Assembly: GCA_025933895.1 (NCBI GenBank)
Contig: JAICZB010000011.1
Coordinates: forward strand, 1 to 20,756
DNA: 20,756 nucleotides
Direction: 5' to 3'
From: Thermoleophilia bacterium
GTDB taxonomy: Bacteria; Actinomycetota; Thermoleophilia; Gaiellales; Gaiellaceae
Under the pieces are notes generated by a model. The model was not told the origin of the DNA, did not search any database, and was given only the letters and a program-made list of their open reading frames with translations. The translations under genes and the position numbers were made by a program. Below are positions 1 through 9,886 of the stretch, piece after piece; the stretch's first letter is position 1, and every line of letters begins with the position of its first letter.

Positions 1-708
1 CGGGAAGGAGATCCGCGCAAGGTGCCCTGGGTCGAGCGCCGCGAGCATGTAGCTCTGGTCCTTGGCCGGATCGGCGCCGCGCGCGAGTAGGAGCCGCCCG
101 TCTCGCTCGACGATGCGCGCGTAATGGCCCGTCGCCAGGCGCTCGGCGCCCGCGCGCCGCGCGAAGGCGAGCAGCTCGGCGAAGCGGAAGCCGCCGTTGC
201 AGCGCGTGCACGGGTTCGGTGTCTCACCGCGCGCGTAGCCGCGCACGAACGGCGTGACGACCGCGCGGCGGAACTCCTCGCGCAGGTCGAGCGTCACATG
301 CGGGACTCCGAGCCGGTGACACGTCTCGCGCGCCGCGATCACGCTCTCCGGCGAGCAGCAGGCGCGCTCGGAGTCCGGCCCGTCCGGATCGAGCCAGAGC
401 CGCAGCGTCACGCCGACCGCGTTCGGCAGCGAGCGCAGGAGCGCGACCGCGCTGTCCACGCCGCCGCTCATCGCCACCGCGACGCGGCCCGGCGAAGGCG
501 CCGCCCGGAAGATGGGCCCGAGAGCGTTCGCCAGCGCATCCGCCGCGAGAGTCTCGCCGCCGACGGCCGCGGCCTCGAGCAGCGTCAGTCCGGTGACGTC
601 GCGCTCGAGCCCGGGCGCGTCCGCGTCCACGATTCGCTCGCCCTCGACGCGCAGACGGACGGCAGCCCAGTCGCCGTTGCGGCTCGAGTCTCCGAGGATC
701 TCGTGCAT
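1..708 (-). CDS. mnmA: tRNA-specific 2-thiouridylase MnmA, 3' part missing (window edge), with N-terminal extension
   Basis: It thiolates U34 of tRNA Gln, Glu and Lys in the cytoplasm, using ATP and persulfide sulfur. The 236 visible codons run from ATG at 708 to the left edge without a stop. The PP-loop motif SGGVDS is at residues 81-86, a CC pair at 117-118, the conserved PNPCTRCN at 164-171 (catalytic-cysteine region), TGHY at 193-196 and DQSYML at 217-222. All sit in family order. MnmA normally begins only a few residues before the PP-loop. Here about 76 residues precede it and resemble a cysteine-free IscU/NifU core (VRLRVEGERIVDADAPG, then ETLAADALANALG). The start is preceded by TACGGT and a 7-nt spacer with no Shine-Dalgarno, suggesting a leaderless message. 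The gene lies 190 bp downstream of aspS. The MnmA call is secure; the extension's fold is inferred. Confidence 0.93.
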   Translation of the reverse strand, partial: MHEILGDSSRNGDWAAVRLRVEGERIVDADAPGLERDVTGLTLLEAAAVGGETLAADALANALGPIFRAAPSPGRVAVAMSGGVDSAVALLRSLPNAVGVTLRLWLDPDGPDSERACCSPESVIAARETCHRLGVPHVTLDLREEFRRAVVTPFVRGYARGETPNPCTRCNGGFRFAELLAFARRAGAERLATGHYARIVERDGRLLLARGADPAKDQSYMLAALDPGHLARISFP

Positions 709-715
709 AGAGGCC

Positions 716-721
716 ACCGTA
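716..721 (-). promoter_or_regulatory. Candidate -10 (TACGGT) for leaderless mnmA
   Basis: TACGGT on the minus strand ends 7 nt before the mnmA ATG at 708. No purine-rich Shine-Dalgarno lies between, and no clear -35 was found. It is supported by the same layout at several other genes in the window. Confidence 0.5.
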
Positions 722-763
722 GACGAGGCACCCGGCCCCGGCGTCCAAACCGAGCCATGTGAT

Positions 764-777
764 CCTGGTTTCCCAGG
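764..777. repeat. Short perfect hairpin CCTGG-N4-CCAGG
   Basis: Five-base arms flank a four-base loop that reads GAAA (GNRA type) on the minus strand, 55 nt upstream of mnmA. It lies in the 190-bp gap 709-898, which holds no convincing gene. It would be transcribed only if aspS reads through. Function unknown; chance is possible. Confidence 0.3.
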
Positions 778-851
778 TGGGTGCCGTGCCCTCCTCGGCA
801 ATGCCTCGTCGGGACGCCGGCTCCCTTTCACGTAGCGTTGGATCTACATGT

Positions 852-869
852 GTGCCCGATTCGGCGCAC
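852..869 (-). terminator. Possible terminator hairpin after aspS
   Basis: GTGC plus CCG pairs with CGG plus GCAC around an ATT loop, with one bulged C, about 30 nt past the aspS stop. There is no U-tract, so classical intrinsic termination is doubtful. It is the best structure found in the gap. Confidence 0.25.
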
Positions 870-898
870 GGGGCCGAGCACGAGGACTGTAGCTGCGG

Positions 899-2641
899 CT
901 ACTCGGGCTGTGGCTGAAGGAGCCCGACGCCGAGCTCGCGCAGGTGCCCGGGGTCGGCGTCGCTCGGCGCACCGGTCATCGGGTCGACGCCGGCCTGGTT
1001 CTTCGGGAAGGCGATCGTGTCGCGCAGGTTCGGCTCGCCCGCGAGCACCATCATCGTCCGGTCGACGCCCCAGGCGATGCCGCCGTGCGGCGGCGCGCCC
1101 ATCGCGAGCGCGTCGAGGAGAAAGCCGAACTTCGCGCGCTGCTCTTCGGCGCTGATCCCGAGCAGGTCGAACACGCGCGCCTGGATCTCGGGTTCATGGA
1201 TCCTGAAAGAGCCGCCTGCGAGCTCGTTCCCGTTCCCGATCAGGTCGTACGCGAAGGCGCGTGCGGCGCCCGGATCCTGGTCGAAGCGCTCCTCCCACTC
1301 CGCCGTCGGGCGCGTGAACGGATGGTGGACGGCAGTCCAGCGGTCGTCGGTCTCCGACCACTCGAACATGGGGAAGTCCGTCACCCACATCCACGACCAC
1401 GCCTGCTCGTCGATCAGCCCGAGGGTCTCCGCGAGATGTACGCGTAGCGCTCCGAGCACGCGTGACGTCATCGGCCATGCGTCGGCGGCGAAGAGGAGCG
1501 TCTCGCCCGGCTTGCCGCCGAGTGCCGCGAGCGTCTCCTCCGACAGGAACTTCGCGATCGGCGACCGCACCTGGCCGGACTCGTCGTAGACGAGGTACGC
1601 GAGCCCCTTCGCTCCCCACTCCTTCGCGAACTCCTCGAGCTCGGCAAGCTCGGTGCGGGAGAGGGTGCGCGGCGCGCGGAGGAAGCGGACGGTCTCGGCC
1701 GACGCGAAGACGCCGAGCTCGGAGCCGCGCGTGGCCTCGGTCGCGTCCTCGATCTCGAGCCCGTAGCGGAGGTCGGGCTTGTCGGTGCCGAAGCGCCGGT
1801 CGGCCTCGTCCCACGTCATGCGCAGGAACGGCGGCTCGAGCTCGACTCCGAGGCACTCGCGCCAGATCGTCTGCACGAGCTGTTCCGTCAGCGTGACGAG
1901 GTACTCGTAGTCGGGGAACGCCATCTCGACGTCGAGCTGCGTGATCTCCTGCACACGGTCGGCGCGGAGGTCCTCGTCGCGGAAGCAGACCGCGACCTGG
2001 AAGTAGCGCTCGAAGCCTGCGATCACGAGCAGCTGCTTCGCGATCTGCGGCGACTGCGGCAGCGCGTAGAAGTGGCTCGGCTGCAGGCGCGCCGGGACGA
2101 GGAAGTCGCGCGCGCCCTCCGGCGTCGGCTTCCAGAGGACGGGCGTCTGGATGTCGACGAAGCCGGCGGCCTCCATGAGGCGCCGCATGATCCCGACCAT
2201 CTGGCCCCGCAGCCGGATGTTCCGCTGCAGCCGGTCTCGCCTCAGGTCGAGCCAGCGGTAGCGAAGGCGGAGCGTCTCGTCCACGTTCTCCTCGTCGAGC
2301 TGGAACGGGAGCGGCGTCGAGCGCGAGAGGATCCGCAGCTCGTCGACCTGCACCTCGATCTGACCGGTCGGCAGGTTCGGGTTGACGAGCTCCGGCGCGC
2401 GCGTCACGACCTCGCCCTCCGCCTGGAGCACGAACTCGTTCCGGATCTCGTGGGCGGTCTCTGCCGCGGCCGCCGCATGCTCGGGGTTGACGACGAGCTG
2501 GATTTTTCCCGTGTGATCGCGGAGGTCGACGAAGACGAGCCCGCCGTGGTCGCGGCGCGTGTCCGCCCAGCCGGCGACGGTCACGCGGCGGCCGGCGTCG
2601 TGCGCCCGCAGCTCGCCGCACATCGCGTCGCGCCAGCTCAC
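899..2641 (-). CDS. aspS: Aspartyl-tRNA synthetase
   Basis: Class IIb synthetase that charges tRNA-Asp. The GTG start at 2641 shares GTGA with the hisS stop, follows a GGGG ribosome-binding stretch and gives 580 residues, normal for bacterial AspRS. ATG at 2623 is the alternative. The N-terminal OB-fold anticodon domain carries RRDHGGLVFVDLRD (about 29-42). The catalytic core has SPQIAKQLL (197-205), motif 2 FRDEDLRADR (220-229) and motif 3 near the C-terminus (GIAWGVDRTMMVLAG). The residue after RRD is His32, as in non-discriminating AspRS that also makes Asp-tRNA-Asn; most discriminating bacterial enzymes have Leu there. After motif 2 the usual RQPEFTQ reads RVQEITQ, a mild departure. It is the last gene of the hydrolase-hisS-aspS unit. 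Confidence 0.96.
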   Translation of the reverse strand: MSWRDAMCGELRAHDAGRRVTVAGWADTRRDHGGLVFVDLRDHTGKIQLVVNPEHAAAAAETAHEIRNEFVLQAEGEVVTRAPELVNPNLPTGQIEVQVDELRILSRSTPLPFQLDEENVDETLRLRYRWLDLRRDRLQRNIRLRGQMVGIMRRLMEAAGFVDIQTPVLWKPTPEGARDFLVPARLQPSHFYALPQSPQIAKQLLVIAGFERYFQVAVCFRDEDLRADRVQEITQLDVEMAFPDYEYLVTLTEQLVQTIWRECLGVELEPPFLRMTWDEADRRFGTDKPDLRYGLEIEDATEATRGSELGVFASAETVRFLRAPRTLSRTELAELEEFAKEWGAKGLAYLVYDESGQVRSPIAKFLSEETLAALGGKPGETLLFAADAWPMTSRVLGALRVHLAETLGLIDEQAWSWMWVTDFPMFEWSETDDRWTAVHHPFTRPTAEWEERFDQDPGAARAFAYDLIGNGNELAGGSFRIHEPEIQARVFDLLGISAEEQRAKFGFLLDALAMGAPPHGGIAWGVDRTMMVLAGEPNLRDTIAFPKNQAGVDPMTGAPSDADPGHLRELGVGLLQPQPE

Positions 2642-3861
2642 AGCTGCCCCAGGTCGGACACGACCCTGTCGTCCTCCCCGCGCCGGCGCACCTCGTACGT
2701 CCCGTCCGCGCGGGCGACGACGACAGTCTCCGCGCCGAGCCTCTGCGCCTGGGTGAGCTGTCCCTTCATCGAGCGGCCAGCGTAATCGGTGTCGACCGCG
2801 CGACCCTCCGCCCGCCACTTCGCGATCTGCGGGAGGAGGCGCCCGCGCAGCTCCGGCTCCTCGAAGGCGACGAAGACGTCGAGCCGCGGCGCCTCGGCGG
2901 TCGCGCCTTCGCGCTCCATCGCGAGCGAGAGCCGTTCGAGCCCCGCGCCGAAGCCGATGCCCGGCGTGGGCTGGCCGCCCACCGCCTCCACCAGACCGTC
3001 GTAGCGGCCGCCGCCAACCAGCGACGAGTTGACGTTCTCCTCCGGCCCGACGAACTCGAAGGTCGTGCGCGTGTAGTAGTCGAGGCCGCGCACGAGCGCA
3101 GGATCGAGCACGTAGGGCACGCCGTAGAGGTCGAGGTACGCCTTGACCGCGGAGAAGTGTTCCCGACACGCATCGCAGAGCGAGTCGCCGATCTTCGGCG
3201 CGAGGTCGAGCGCCTTACGAAGCTGCTCGTTCTTGACGTCGAAGACCTGGAGCACGCTCGTTGAGCGCTTGTGCGCGACCTCCTCGTCTTCGAGCAGCTC
3301 GGGATGCGCGTCGAGCCACTCGTTCAGGCGGGCGACGTATTGCGGCCGGCAGTTGGAGTCGCCGATCGAGTTGAGCATCAGCGTCCACTCCGTCACGCCG
3401 AGCCGCCGCAGGAGCTCTGCGTAGAACTGGATCACCTCGGCGTCGAGAGCCGGATCCGCCGACCCGATCGCCTCGAGCGACAGCTGCCAGTGCTCGCGGT
3501 AGCGTCCGCGGCCGGGGCGCCCGTACCGGTACATGGGCGCGACCGTGTATGCCTTGATCGGCAGAGGCTCTTGAGCGAGACCGTGCTCGACATAGGCGCG
3601 CACGATGGGCGCAGTCCCTTCGGGCCGCAGGGTGAGCGAGCGGTTGCTCCGGTCTTCGAACGTGTACATCTCCTTGTGCACGACGTCGGACGCCTCGCCC
3701 GACGTGCGCTCGAAGAGCCCCGTTTCCTCGAAGCCGGGTGTCGAGATGCGCGACCAGCCGTACTGCGCGCACTGCTCCTCGATCGTCCGGAGTACGCGCC
3801 ACCACAGGTGGTCGCGCGGCAGGACGTCGTGCGTCCCACGCGGCGCCTGGAACTTGCTCAT
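2638..3861 (-). CDS. hisS: Histidyl-tRNA synthetase
   Basis: Class II synthetase that charges tRNA-His. It has 407 residues from ATG at 3861, which overlaps the upstream hydrolase stop as ATGA. The N-terminus FQAPRGTHDVLP is diagnostic. Motif 2 region RPEGTAPIVRAYVEHG is at 79-94, the substrate loop GRPGRGRYREHWQ at about 114-126, the histidine-binding RGLDYYT at 258-264 and motif 3 GFGAGLERL at 303-311. The anticodon-binding domain fills the last 80 or so residues, starting near DVFVAFEEPE. The loop ends REHWQ where E. coli has RQFHQ. The gene is coupled at both ends by 4-bp overlaps, so the three genes are probably one message. A longer in-frame reading upstream to 4125 is rejected because it runs antisense through the hydrolase frame. 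Confidence 0.96.
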   Translation of the reverse strand: MSKFQAPRGTHDVLPRDHLWWRVLRTIEEQCAQYGWSRISTPGFEETGLFERTSGEASDVVHKEMYTFEDRSNRSLTLRPEGTAPIVRAYVEHGLAQEPLPIKAYTVAPMYRYGRPGRGRYREHWQLSLEAIGSADPALDAEVIQFYAELLRRLGVTEWTLMLNSIGDSNCRPQYVARLNEWLDAHPELLEDEEVAHKRSTSVLQVFDVKNEQLRKALDLAPKIGDSLCDACREHFSAVKAYLDLYGVPYVLDPALVRGLDYYTRTTFEFVGPEENVNSSLVGGGRYDGLVEAVGGQPTPGIGFGAGLERLSLAMEREGATAEAPRLDVFVAFEEPELRGRLLPQIAKWRAEGRAVDTDYAGRSMKGQLTQAQRLGAETVVVARADGTYEVRRRGEDDRVVSDLGQL

Positions 3862-4499
3862 GCCTGCGCGCGCAGCTCTGCGAGGAATGGATTGCGCGCG
3901 AGCTCGACGCCGAGCGTCGTCTCGGGGCCGTGGCCCGGGTGGACGACGGTCTCGGGCGGCAGGCGCTCGGCGAGCATCCGGACGGAGGCGAGCAGCGTGT
4001 CCCAATCGGCGCCGGGCAGGTCGACGCGGCCGACCGAGCCGGCGAAGAGGAGGTCGCCACTGAAGAGCTCGCCGTCGGCGTGGAAGGCGACGTGGGCGGG
4101 CGAGTGGCCGGGCACCGCGAGGCACTCGAAGGAGATGCCGGCGACCTCGATCGTCTCCCCGCCGCTAAGGAGGTGCTCGGGCGCGTGCGGGCGTCCCGGG
4201 ACGCCGACCGGCGCGAACTCCGGGTAGCGCTCGAGCCGCTCGCGTTCTCCCTCGGGCATCCAGACCTCGGCGCCGGTTCCCTCGGCGAGATCGGCGACGC
4301 CGCCGAGATGATCGAAGTGGCCGTGCGTGACGAGGATCGCGGCGCAGGACGTGCCGAGCCGCGCCAGCTCGAGGCGGAGGTCCGCCGCGTCGCCGCCCGG
4401 ATCGATCACCGCGCACTCGGCCGCGCCCCGCTCATGGCGAACCACGTAGCAGTTCGTCTGCAGCGGGCCGAGCTCGTATCTATCCACCGCGAGCGGCAT
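3858..4499 (-). CDS. Metallo-beta-lactamase-fold hydrolase, glyoxalase II-like
   Basis: A soluble binuclear-metal hydrolase of 213 residues, the size of the short glyoxalase II/YcbL-like group. The metal site is complete: THGHFDH (58-64), GHS with His132, SGD with Asp149 and HPGHG with His190. The opening ELGPLQTNCYVV and the SVGRVDLPGADW loop are typical of the group. The substrate (hydroxyacylglutathione-like or another thioester) cannot be read from sequence. I chose ATG at 4499: TAGACT lies 7 nt upstream, and the longer reading to GTG 4532 has no family residues. It is first in the unit with hisS and aspS, an arrangement common in Gram-positive bacteria, with no established functional link. 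It is divergent from the cupin gene. Confidence 0.88.
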   Translation of the reverse strand: MPLAVDRYELGPLQTNCYVVRHERGAAECAVIDPGGDAADLRLELARLGTSCAAILVTHGHFDHLGGVADLAEGTGAEVWMPEGERERLERYPEFAPVGVPGRPHAPEHLLSGGETIEVAGISFECLAVPGHSPAHVAFHADGELFSGDLLFAGSVGRVDLPGADWDTLLASVRMLAERLPPETVVHPGHGPETTLGVELARNPFLAELRAQA

Positions 4500-4506
4500 G
4501 GCGGCG

Positions 4507-4512
4507 AGTCTA
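4507..4512 (-). promoter_or_regulatory. Candidate -10 (TAGACT) for the hydrolase-hisS-aspS unit
   Basis: TAGACT ends 7 nt before ATG 4499 with no Shine-Dalgarno. An imperfect inverted repeat (GTGAACC-GCT-GGTTAC, 4513-4528) lies immediately upstream and could be an operator shared with the divergent cupin gene. Confidence 0.5.
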
Positions 4513-4558
4513 GTGAACCGCTGGTTACGCACCCGGCGGGTGCGGGAAGAGGCGGATC

Positions 4559-4921
4559 GTGCGGCATTGGAGGCTCCCCGAGATCGAGACGCCGCAGGGT
4601 GCGCGCTCGCCGGTCGTGCTGCATTCCAGGGAGGGCTCCGAGCGGGCGATCCTCATCGAGCTGCGTGCGGGTGAGGCGCTCGGCGACCACAGCGTCAAGG
4701 AGTCCGCGCTCCTCTCCGTGCTCGACGGGACGGTGCGCGTCGACGCCGGTGGCGATTCGGTCGACGGAACAACTGGGTCGCTCTTCCACTTCGAGCCCGA
4801 CGAGCGGCACTCGGTCACGAGTGACACCGGCGCCCGGCTCCTGCTGCTTCTTTCGCCGTGGACCGGCGAAGGGCATTACCGCGGCGAGCGGCCCGAGCGG
4901 TCCGGCGTCAGCGCTTCCTAG
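4559..4921 (+). CDS. Small cupin-fold protein
   Basis: A 120-residue single-domain cupin (RmlC-like barrel). The GTG start at 4559 follows a purine-rich AGAGG at good spacing, so this gene has a Shine-Dalgarno, unlike most of its neighbours. Motif 1 appears in degenerate form in the stretch GEALGDHSVKES to LDGTVRV, with one His where the canonical motif has HxH. Motif 2 is represented by FEPDERHSV. Metal binding may therefore be weak or altered. Small cupins are often sensors or isomerase-like; no specific role can be assigned. It is divergent from the hydrolase, and its last 14 bases overlap the 3' end of the convergent membrane-protein gene. Confidence 0.75.
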   Translation: MRHWRLPEIETPQGARSPVVLHSREGSERAILIELRAGEALGDHSVKESALLSVLDGTVRVDAGGDSVDGTTGSLFHFEPDERHSVTSDTGARLLLLLSPWTGEGHYRGERPERSGVSAS

Positions 4922-5345
4922 CGGGCCGTTTCGCAGCCTGTTGGTCTGCGCGCCGCTGCCAGCGGTTGTGCGCAAAGCGGTCGAACATGTAGCCGAGCGG
5001 GATGAAGAGGAGTGTGTAGAGCCCCGCGAACCCGAGGGCGGCGCCGAAGCTGTGCTGGCCGTTCTTCGCCCCGAGCAGATAGACGACCGCGAAGATGACC
5101 ACGCCGAGGATGAGCGAGCGGCGGGCGGCCCGCTGCCACGAGGGTGCCGGCGGAACGCGGATCGGACGGCCGCCGCGTTGCTGTGTCGCCTTCGCCTTCG
5201 GCTTCGAGCCGTCGCGCTTGTCGCGCGTCTCGACGAGGTCCTCGGGCGGTTCCTCGAGCTCGTTCCCCTCCTCGTCGACCCAGACGGTCTCGTACTCGTG
5301 CCGGCGTTCCTTCTGCGCCCGGCGCCGCTGCTTCTTCGTCGGCAT
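4908..5345 (-). CDS. Small membrane protein with basic N-terminus
   Basis: 145 residues, unrecognised family. The first 15 residues are almost all Lys, Arg and Gln (KKQRRRAQKERR). An acidic stretch VDEEGNELEEPPED follows, then a basic linker. Two hydrophobic segments lie at about 75-92 and 98-118, separated by a short polar turn, and the tail is strongly basic (ARKR at the end). This suggests a two-helix hairpin with cytoplasmic ends. It starts 6 nt after the hutI stop; TACGCT straddles that stop 8 nt before the ATG. It may therefore be read through from hut or have its own leaderless promoter. Function unknown. Its 3' end overlaps the cupin gene by 14 bp. Confidence 0.7.
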   Translation of the reverse strand: MPTKKQRRRAQKERRHEYETVWVDEEGNELEEPPEDLVETRDKRDGSKPKAKATQQRGGRPIRVPPAPSWQRAARRSLILGVVIFAVVYLLGAKNGQHSFGAALGFAGLYTLLFIPLGYMFDRFAHNRWQRRADQQAAKRPARKR

Positions 5346-5351
5346 GGACGG

Positions 5352-6568
5352 CTAGCGTAGCTCGCCCCCGACGACCCCCCTGGCTACGACGCGGCCTCCC
5401 AGGTGGTACGCGAGGTAGCGCCAGTCGGGCGCGTCGAGGAGGGTGACGTCGGCGCGATATCCGGGGGCGAGACGGCCGATCCGGTCGGCACGACCCACCA
5501 CGTGGGCCGCGTTGACCGTGCAGGCGGCGAGGGCTTCCGCCGGCGATAGATGGAGCTGGGTCGCAGCGAGCGAGCACACGAGCGGCAGGCTCTCGCAGAA
5601 GGCGCTGCCCGGATTGAAGTCGGTCGCGAGGGCGATGGCCGCGCCCGCGTCTACGAGCGCTCTGGCTGGCGGCATCGGCCGGTCGAGGAAGAGCGCGCTC
5701 GCTGGCAGGAGCACGCCGACGACGTCGCTCGCCGCCAGCGCCTCGATTCCTCCCTCGCCGGTCGCCTCGAGATGGTCGACCGAGCGGGCAGCGAGCTCGA
5801 CGGCCAGCGGGATCGCACCGGCCTCGGTGAACTGGTCTCCGTGCAGCCGGAGCGCGAGGCCTGCGTCGCGGCACGCCTCGAGGTACCTACGGGCCTGTCG
5901 GGCATCGAACGCACCTCGCTCGAGGAACACGTCGGCTGCCTCGGCGATCGTGGCCGCTTCGGGCAGGACCTCGGCGAGCGCGAAGTCGAGGTACGCGTCG
6001 GCGTCCGCGAACTCCGGCGGTACGGCGTGGGCGCCGAGCCACGTCGGAACGCCGCCCGCTGCGCGGATCGCGCGAAGAGACGCGAGCTCCGTCTCGCGAT
6101 CGAGCCCGTAGCCGGACTTCGACTCGAACGTCGTCGTACCCTCGCGGAGCATCCACGAGCGGTGCAGCTCGACCGCCGCTCGCAGACCGTCCTCCCCGGC
6201 GGCACGCGTGGCGCGGACGGTAGCGAGGATCCCGCCGCCGGCCACGTGCAGCTCCTCGTAGCTCGCGCCGCCGGCGCGCAGCGAGAACTCGTCGACGCGA
6301 TCGCCTCCGAACGCCGCGTGCGTGTGGCAGTCGACGAGGCCCGGAATCGCGCACAGGCCGCGACAGTCCAGCTCGACGACGTCACCGTCGAGCGCGGGCA
6401 GATCGCGCATCCGCCCGAGTGCCTCGATCGTCTCGCCGGCGCAGAGGACGAACGCATCCTCGAGCACCACGACCTCGCCGAGCGCCGGGCCACGCAAGGG
6501 AGCAGCGGCTCGGGCAGGCGTCGCGAGCTGCGCGAGATCGCGGAGGAGCAGGCGCGCAGGAGCCGGAG

Positions 6569-6572
<4 letters not shown>
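5352..6572 (-). CDS. hutI: Imidazolonepropionase
   Basis: Third step of histidine degradation: it hydrolyses 4-imidazolone-5-propanoate to N-formimino-L-glutamate. It has 406 residues from GTG at 6572, which shares GTGA with the hutU stop. It is an amidohydrolase-superfamily TIM barrel. The metal pair His83/His85 is in GLVDCHTHAAFGG, followed by ESKSGYGL (150-157), LGAHAVPPEF with His182, LHGDQFTE with His244, and ATDFNPGS with Asp318. All are family landmarks in order. The open frame runs upstream to 7070, but that part is antisense-like noise inside hutU and is rejected. It is the last hut gene of the cluster. Confidence 0.96.
5354..5359 (-). promoter_or_regulatory. Candidate -10 (TACGCT) for the small membrane protein
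   Basis: TACGCT ends 8 nt before ATG 5345, the same hexamer and spacing as at 10914 and 11959. It overlaps the last codons of hutI, so coding constraint could explain it. Confidence 0.35.
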
Positions 6573-8271
<1,699 letters not shown>

Positions 8272-8275
<4 letters not shown>

Positions 8276-9816
8276 GCGAGCTCCCCCGCCTCCGCCTCGA
8301 CAGCTGCGACGACGGATCCGTCACGGATCGACCCAGCCACCGCTTCGATGTCGCCCGCGAGCGGCCGGTCGTCACGCAACCGCGGCGAGAGCTCGCGCAC
8401 GGCCGCCCGCGCGGCTCGCCCGCCGAGGCCGGGCTCGAGCGGAGCGTGGAATTCCACGGCCTGCGCGCCCGCGAGGAGCTCGATCGCGACCGCTCGCTCG
8501 CAGTTCGCCAGCACCTGCCACGCCTTGAGGCCGGCCGCGTTCCCCATCGAGACGTGATCCTCCTGCCCCGCGCTCGTCGGAATGGAGTCGACGGACGCAG
8601 GATGGCAGAGCACCTTGTTCTCGGAGACGAGCGAAGCCGACACGTACTGCGGGATCATGAAGCCGCTGTTGAGTCCGCCGTCGGTGGTGAGGAAGGCGGG
8701 AAGGCCCTCGGAGAGATTCGGGTTGACGAGGCGCTCGAGGCGCCGCTCGGAGATGCTGGCGAGCTCCGCGGCGGCCATGGCCAGCACGTCGAGCGCGAAC
8801 GCGAGAGGCTGCCCGTGGAAGTTTCCATTCGAGACGAGCTCCTCGTCGTCGACGAGGACGAGCGGATTGTCGGTGGCGGCGTTCAGCTCGACGCCGGCCG
8901 TGTACTCCGCGTACTCGAGGAGATCGCGGCACGCACCGTGCACCTGCGGCGCGCAGCGGAGTGAGTAGGCGTCCTGCACCTTGTCGCACCACCGGTGCGC
9001 CTCGATGATGGCCGAGCCCTCGAGCAGACGAAGGACGTTCGAAGCAGCGATCCCCTGGCCGCGCAGCGGGCGAAGCGCGTGGATCTGCGGCAGAAACGAG
9101 GTGCGCGAGCCCTGGAGCGCCTCGACCGAGAGCGCGCACGCGATGTCCGCAGCTCGTGCGAGCCGGCGCGCCCGCACGAGCCCGAGCGCGAGGATCGCCG
9201 CCATGAACTGCGTGCCGTTGACGAGGGAGAGCCCCTCCTTCGCCGCCAGCTCCACCGGCTCGAGGCCGACCCGCGCGAGCGCGTCCGCGCCCGGCAGTCG
9301 CTCTCCTTCGACCCACGCCTCTCCCTCTCCGACGAGCGGCAACGCCAGGTGGGCGAGCGGCGCGAGATCGCCGGAGGCGCCGACCGAGCCGCGGCTCGGG
9401 ACGACGGGCAGCACACCGGTCTGGAGGCACGCGAGGAGCAGCTCGACAGTCTCGACTCGCGCGCCGGAGTTCCCCTTGGCGAGTGCATTCGCACGGAGGA
9501 GCATCGCCGCGCGGACGACCTCGTCGGGATACGGCTCGCCGACGCCCGAGGCGTGGGAGCGGAGGAGCCGCAGCTGCAGCTCGCCCGTCTGCTCCTCAGG
9601 GATCGCGACGGCTACGAACCGGCCGAAGCCGGTGTTGACGCCGTAGGTGTGCTCGCTGCTTCCGTGTGCGGCGCGCTCCACGAGCTCGCGCGCCGCGGTC
9701 ATCTTCTCCCGCGCCCGATCGGAGAGCTCGGCGGTCGTCCCGCCGACCGCCACGTCCCACACGTCGTCCACGGTCAGGTCGTCGCCGGTGAGGCCGATCG
9801 CCGTCCGCTGCGCCAC
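8272..9816 (-). CDS. hutH: Histidine ammonia-lyase
   Basis: It removes ammonia from L-histidine to give trans-urocanate, the first step of the pathway. It has 514 residues from GTG at 9816. The self-forming MIO electrophile arises from Ala147-Ser148-Gly149 in SRGSVGASGDLAPLAH. The catalytic Tyr58 is in YGVNTGFG. Further landmarks are LAKGNSGAR, EGLSLVNGTQ and the QEDHVSMGNAAG region. Phenylalanine/tyrosine ammonia-lyases share the fold, but hutU and hutI directly downstream settle the substrate. The start has no Shine-Dalgarno; TAGACT lies 6 nt upstream, suggesting a leaderless message. A 135-bp hairpin-rich gap separates it from the formiminotransferase gene. Confidence 0.96.
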
Positions 9817-9822
9817 GACGCG

Positions 9823-9828
9823 AGTCTA
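9823..9828 (-). promoter_or_regulatory. Candidate -10 (TAGACT) for hutHUI
   Basis: TAGACT ends 6 nt before GTG 9816, matching the hexamer in front of the 4499 hydrolase. The expected -35 zone (about 9846-9851) falls on the first arm of the inverted repeat 9846-9863, so a repressor bound there could block the polymerase. Confidence 0.5.
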
Positions 9829-9845
9829 GGACGCAGGCCCTCTTC

Positions 9846-9863
9846 GCACGTTGGCCTACGTGC
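9846..9863. promoter_or_regulatory. Inverted repeat GCACGT-N6-ACGTGC upstream of hutH, candidate operator
   Basis: Perfect 6-base arms around TGGCCT, centred about 38 nt before the hutH start and over the likely -35. The dyad size suits a dimeric regulator. No regulator gene is present in the hut cluster here. Confidence 0.4.
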
Positions 9864-9868
9864 CCCCG

Positions 9869-9886
9869 GGGGGTTTCGCAACCCCC
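9869..9886. terminator. Strong hairpin GGGGGTT-TCGC-AACCCCC
   Basis: A perfect 7-bp stem with a tetraloop, 66 nt past the formiminotransferase stop on the minus strand. It has no U-run. A neighbouring CCCCC (9863-9867) could pair with the same G-run, giving an alternative fold. It could be a terminator or attenuator between the first gene and hutH. The rest of 9817-9951 holds a further dyad GACGG-GT-CCGTC (9913-9924) and no gene. Confidence 0.4.

Noticed and set aside
224..748. 174-codon minus frame at the left edge
   Set aside because: Shadow of mnmA, which is in another frame and carries the PP-loop and catalytic motifs but has no stop before the edge.
709..898. Possible small gene in the aspS-mnmA gap
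   Set aside because: No frame with a plausible start, length and codon pattern; only weak hairpins.
2642..3169. N-terminal extension of aspS into hisS (756-codon reading)
   Set aside because: The extra part is out of frame with hisS and has no similarity; AspRS begins at the GTG overlapping the hisS stop.
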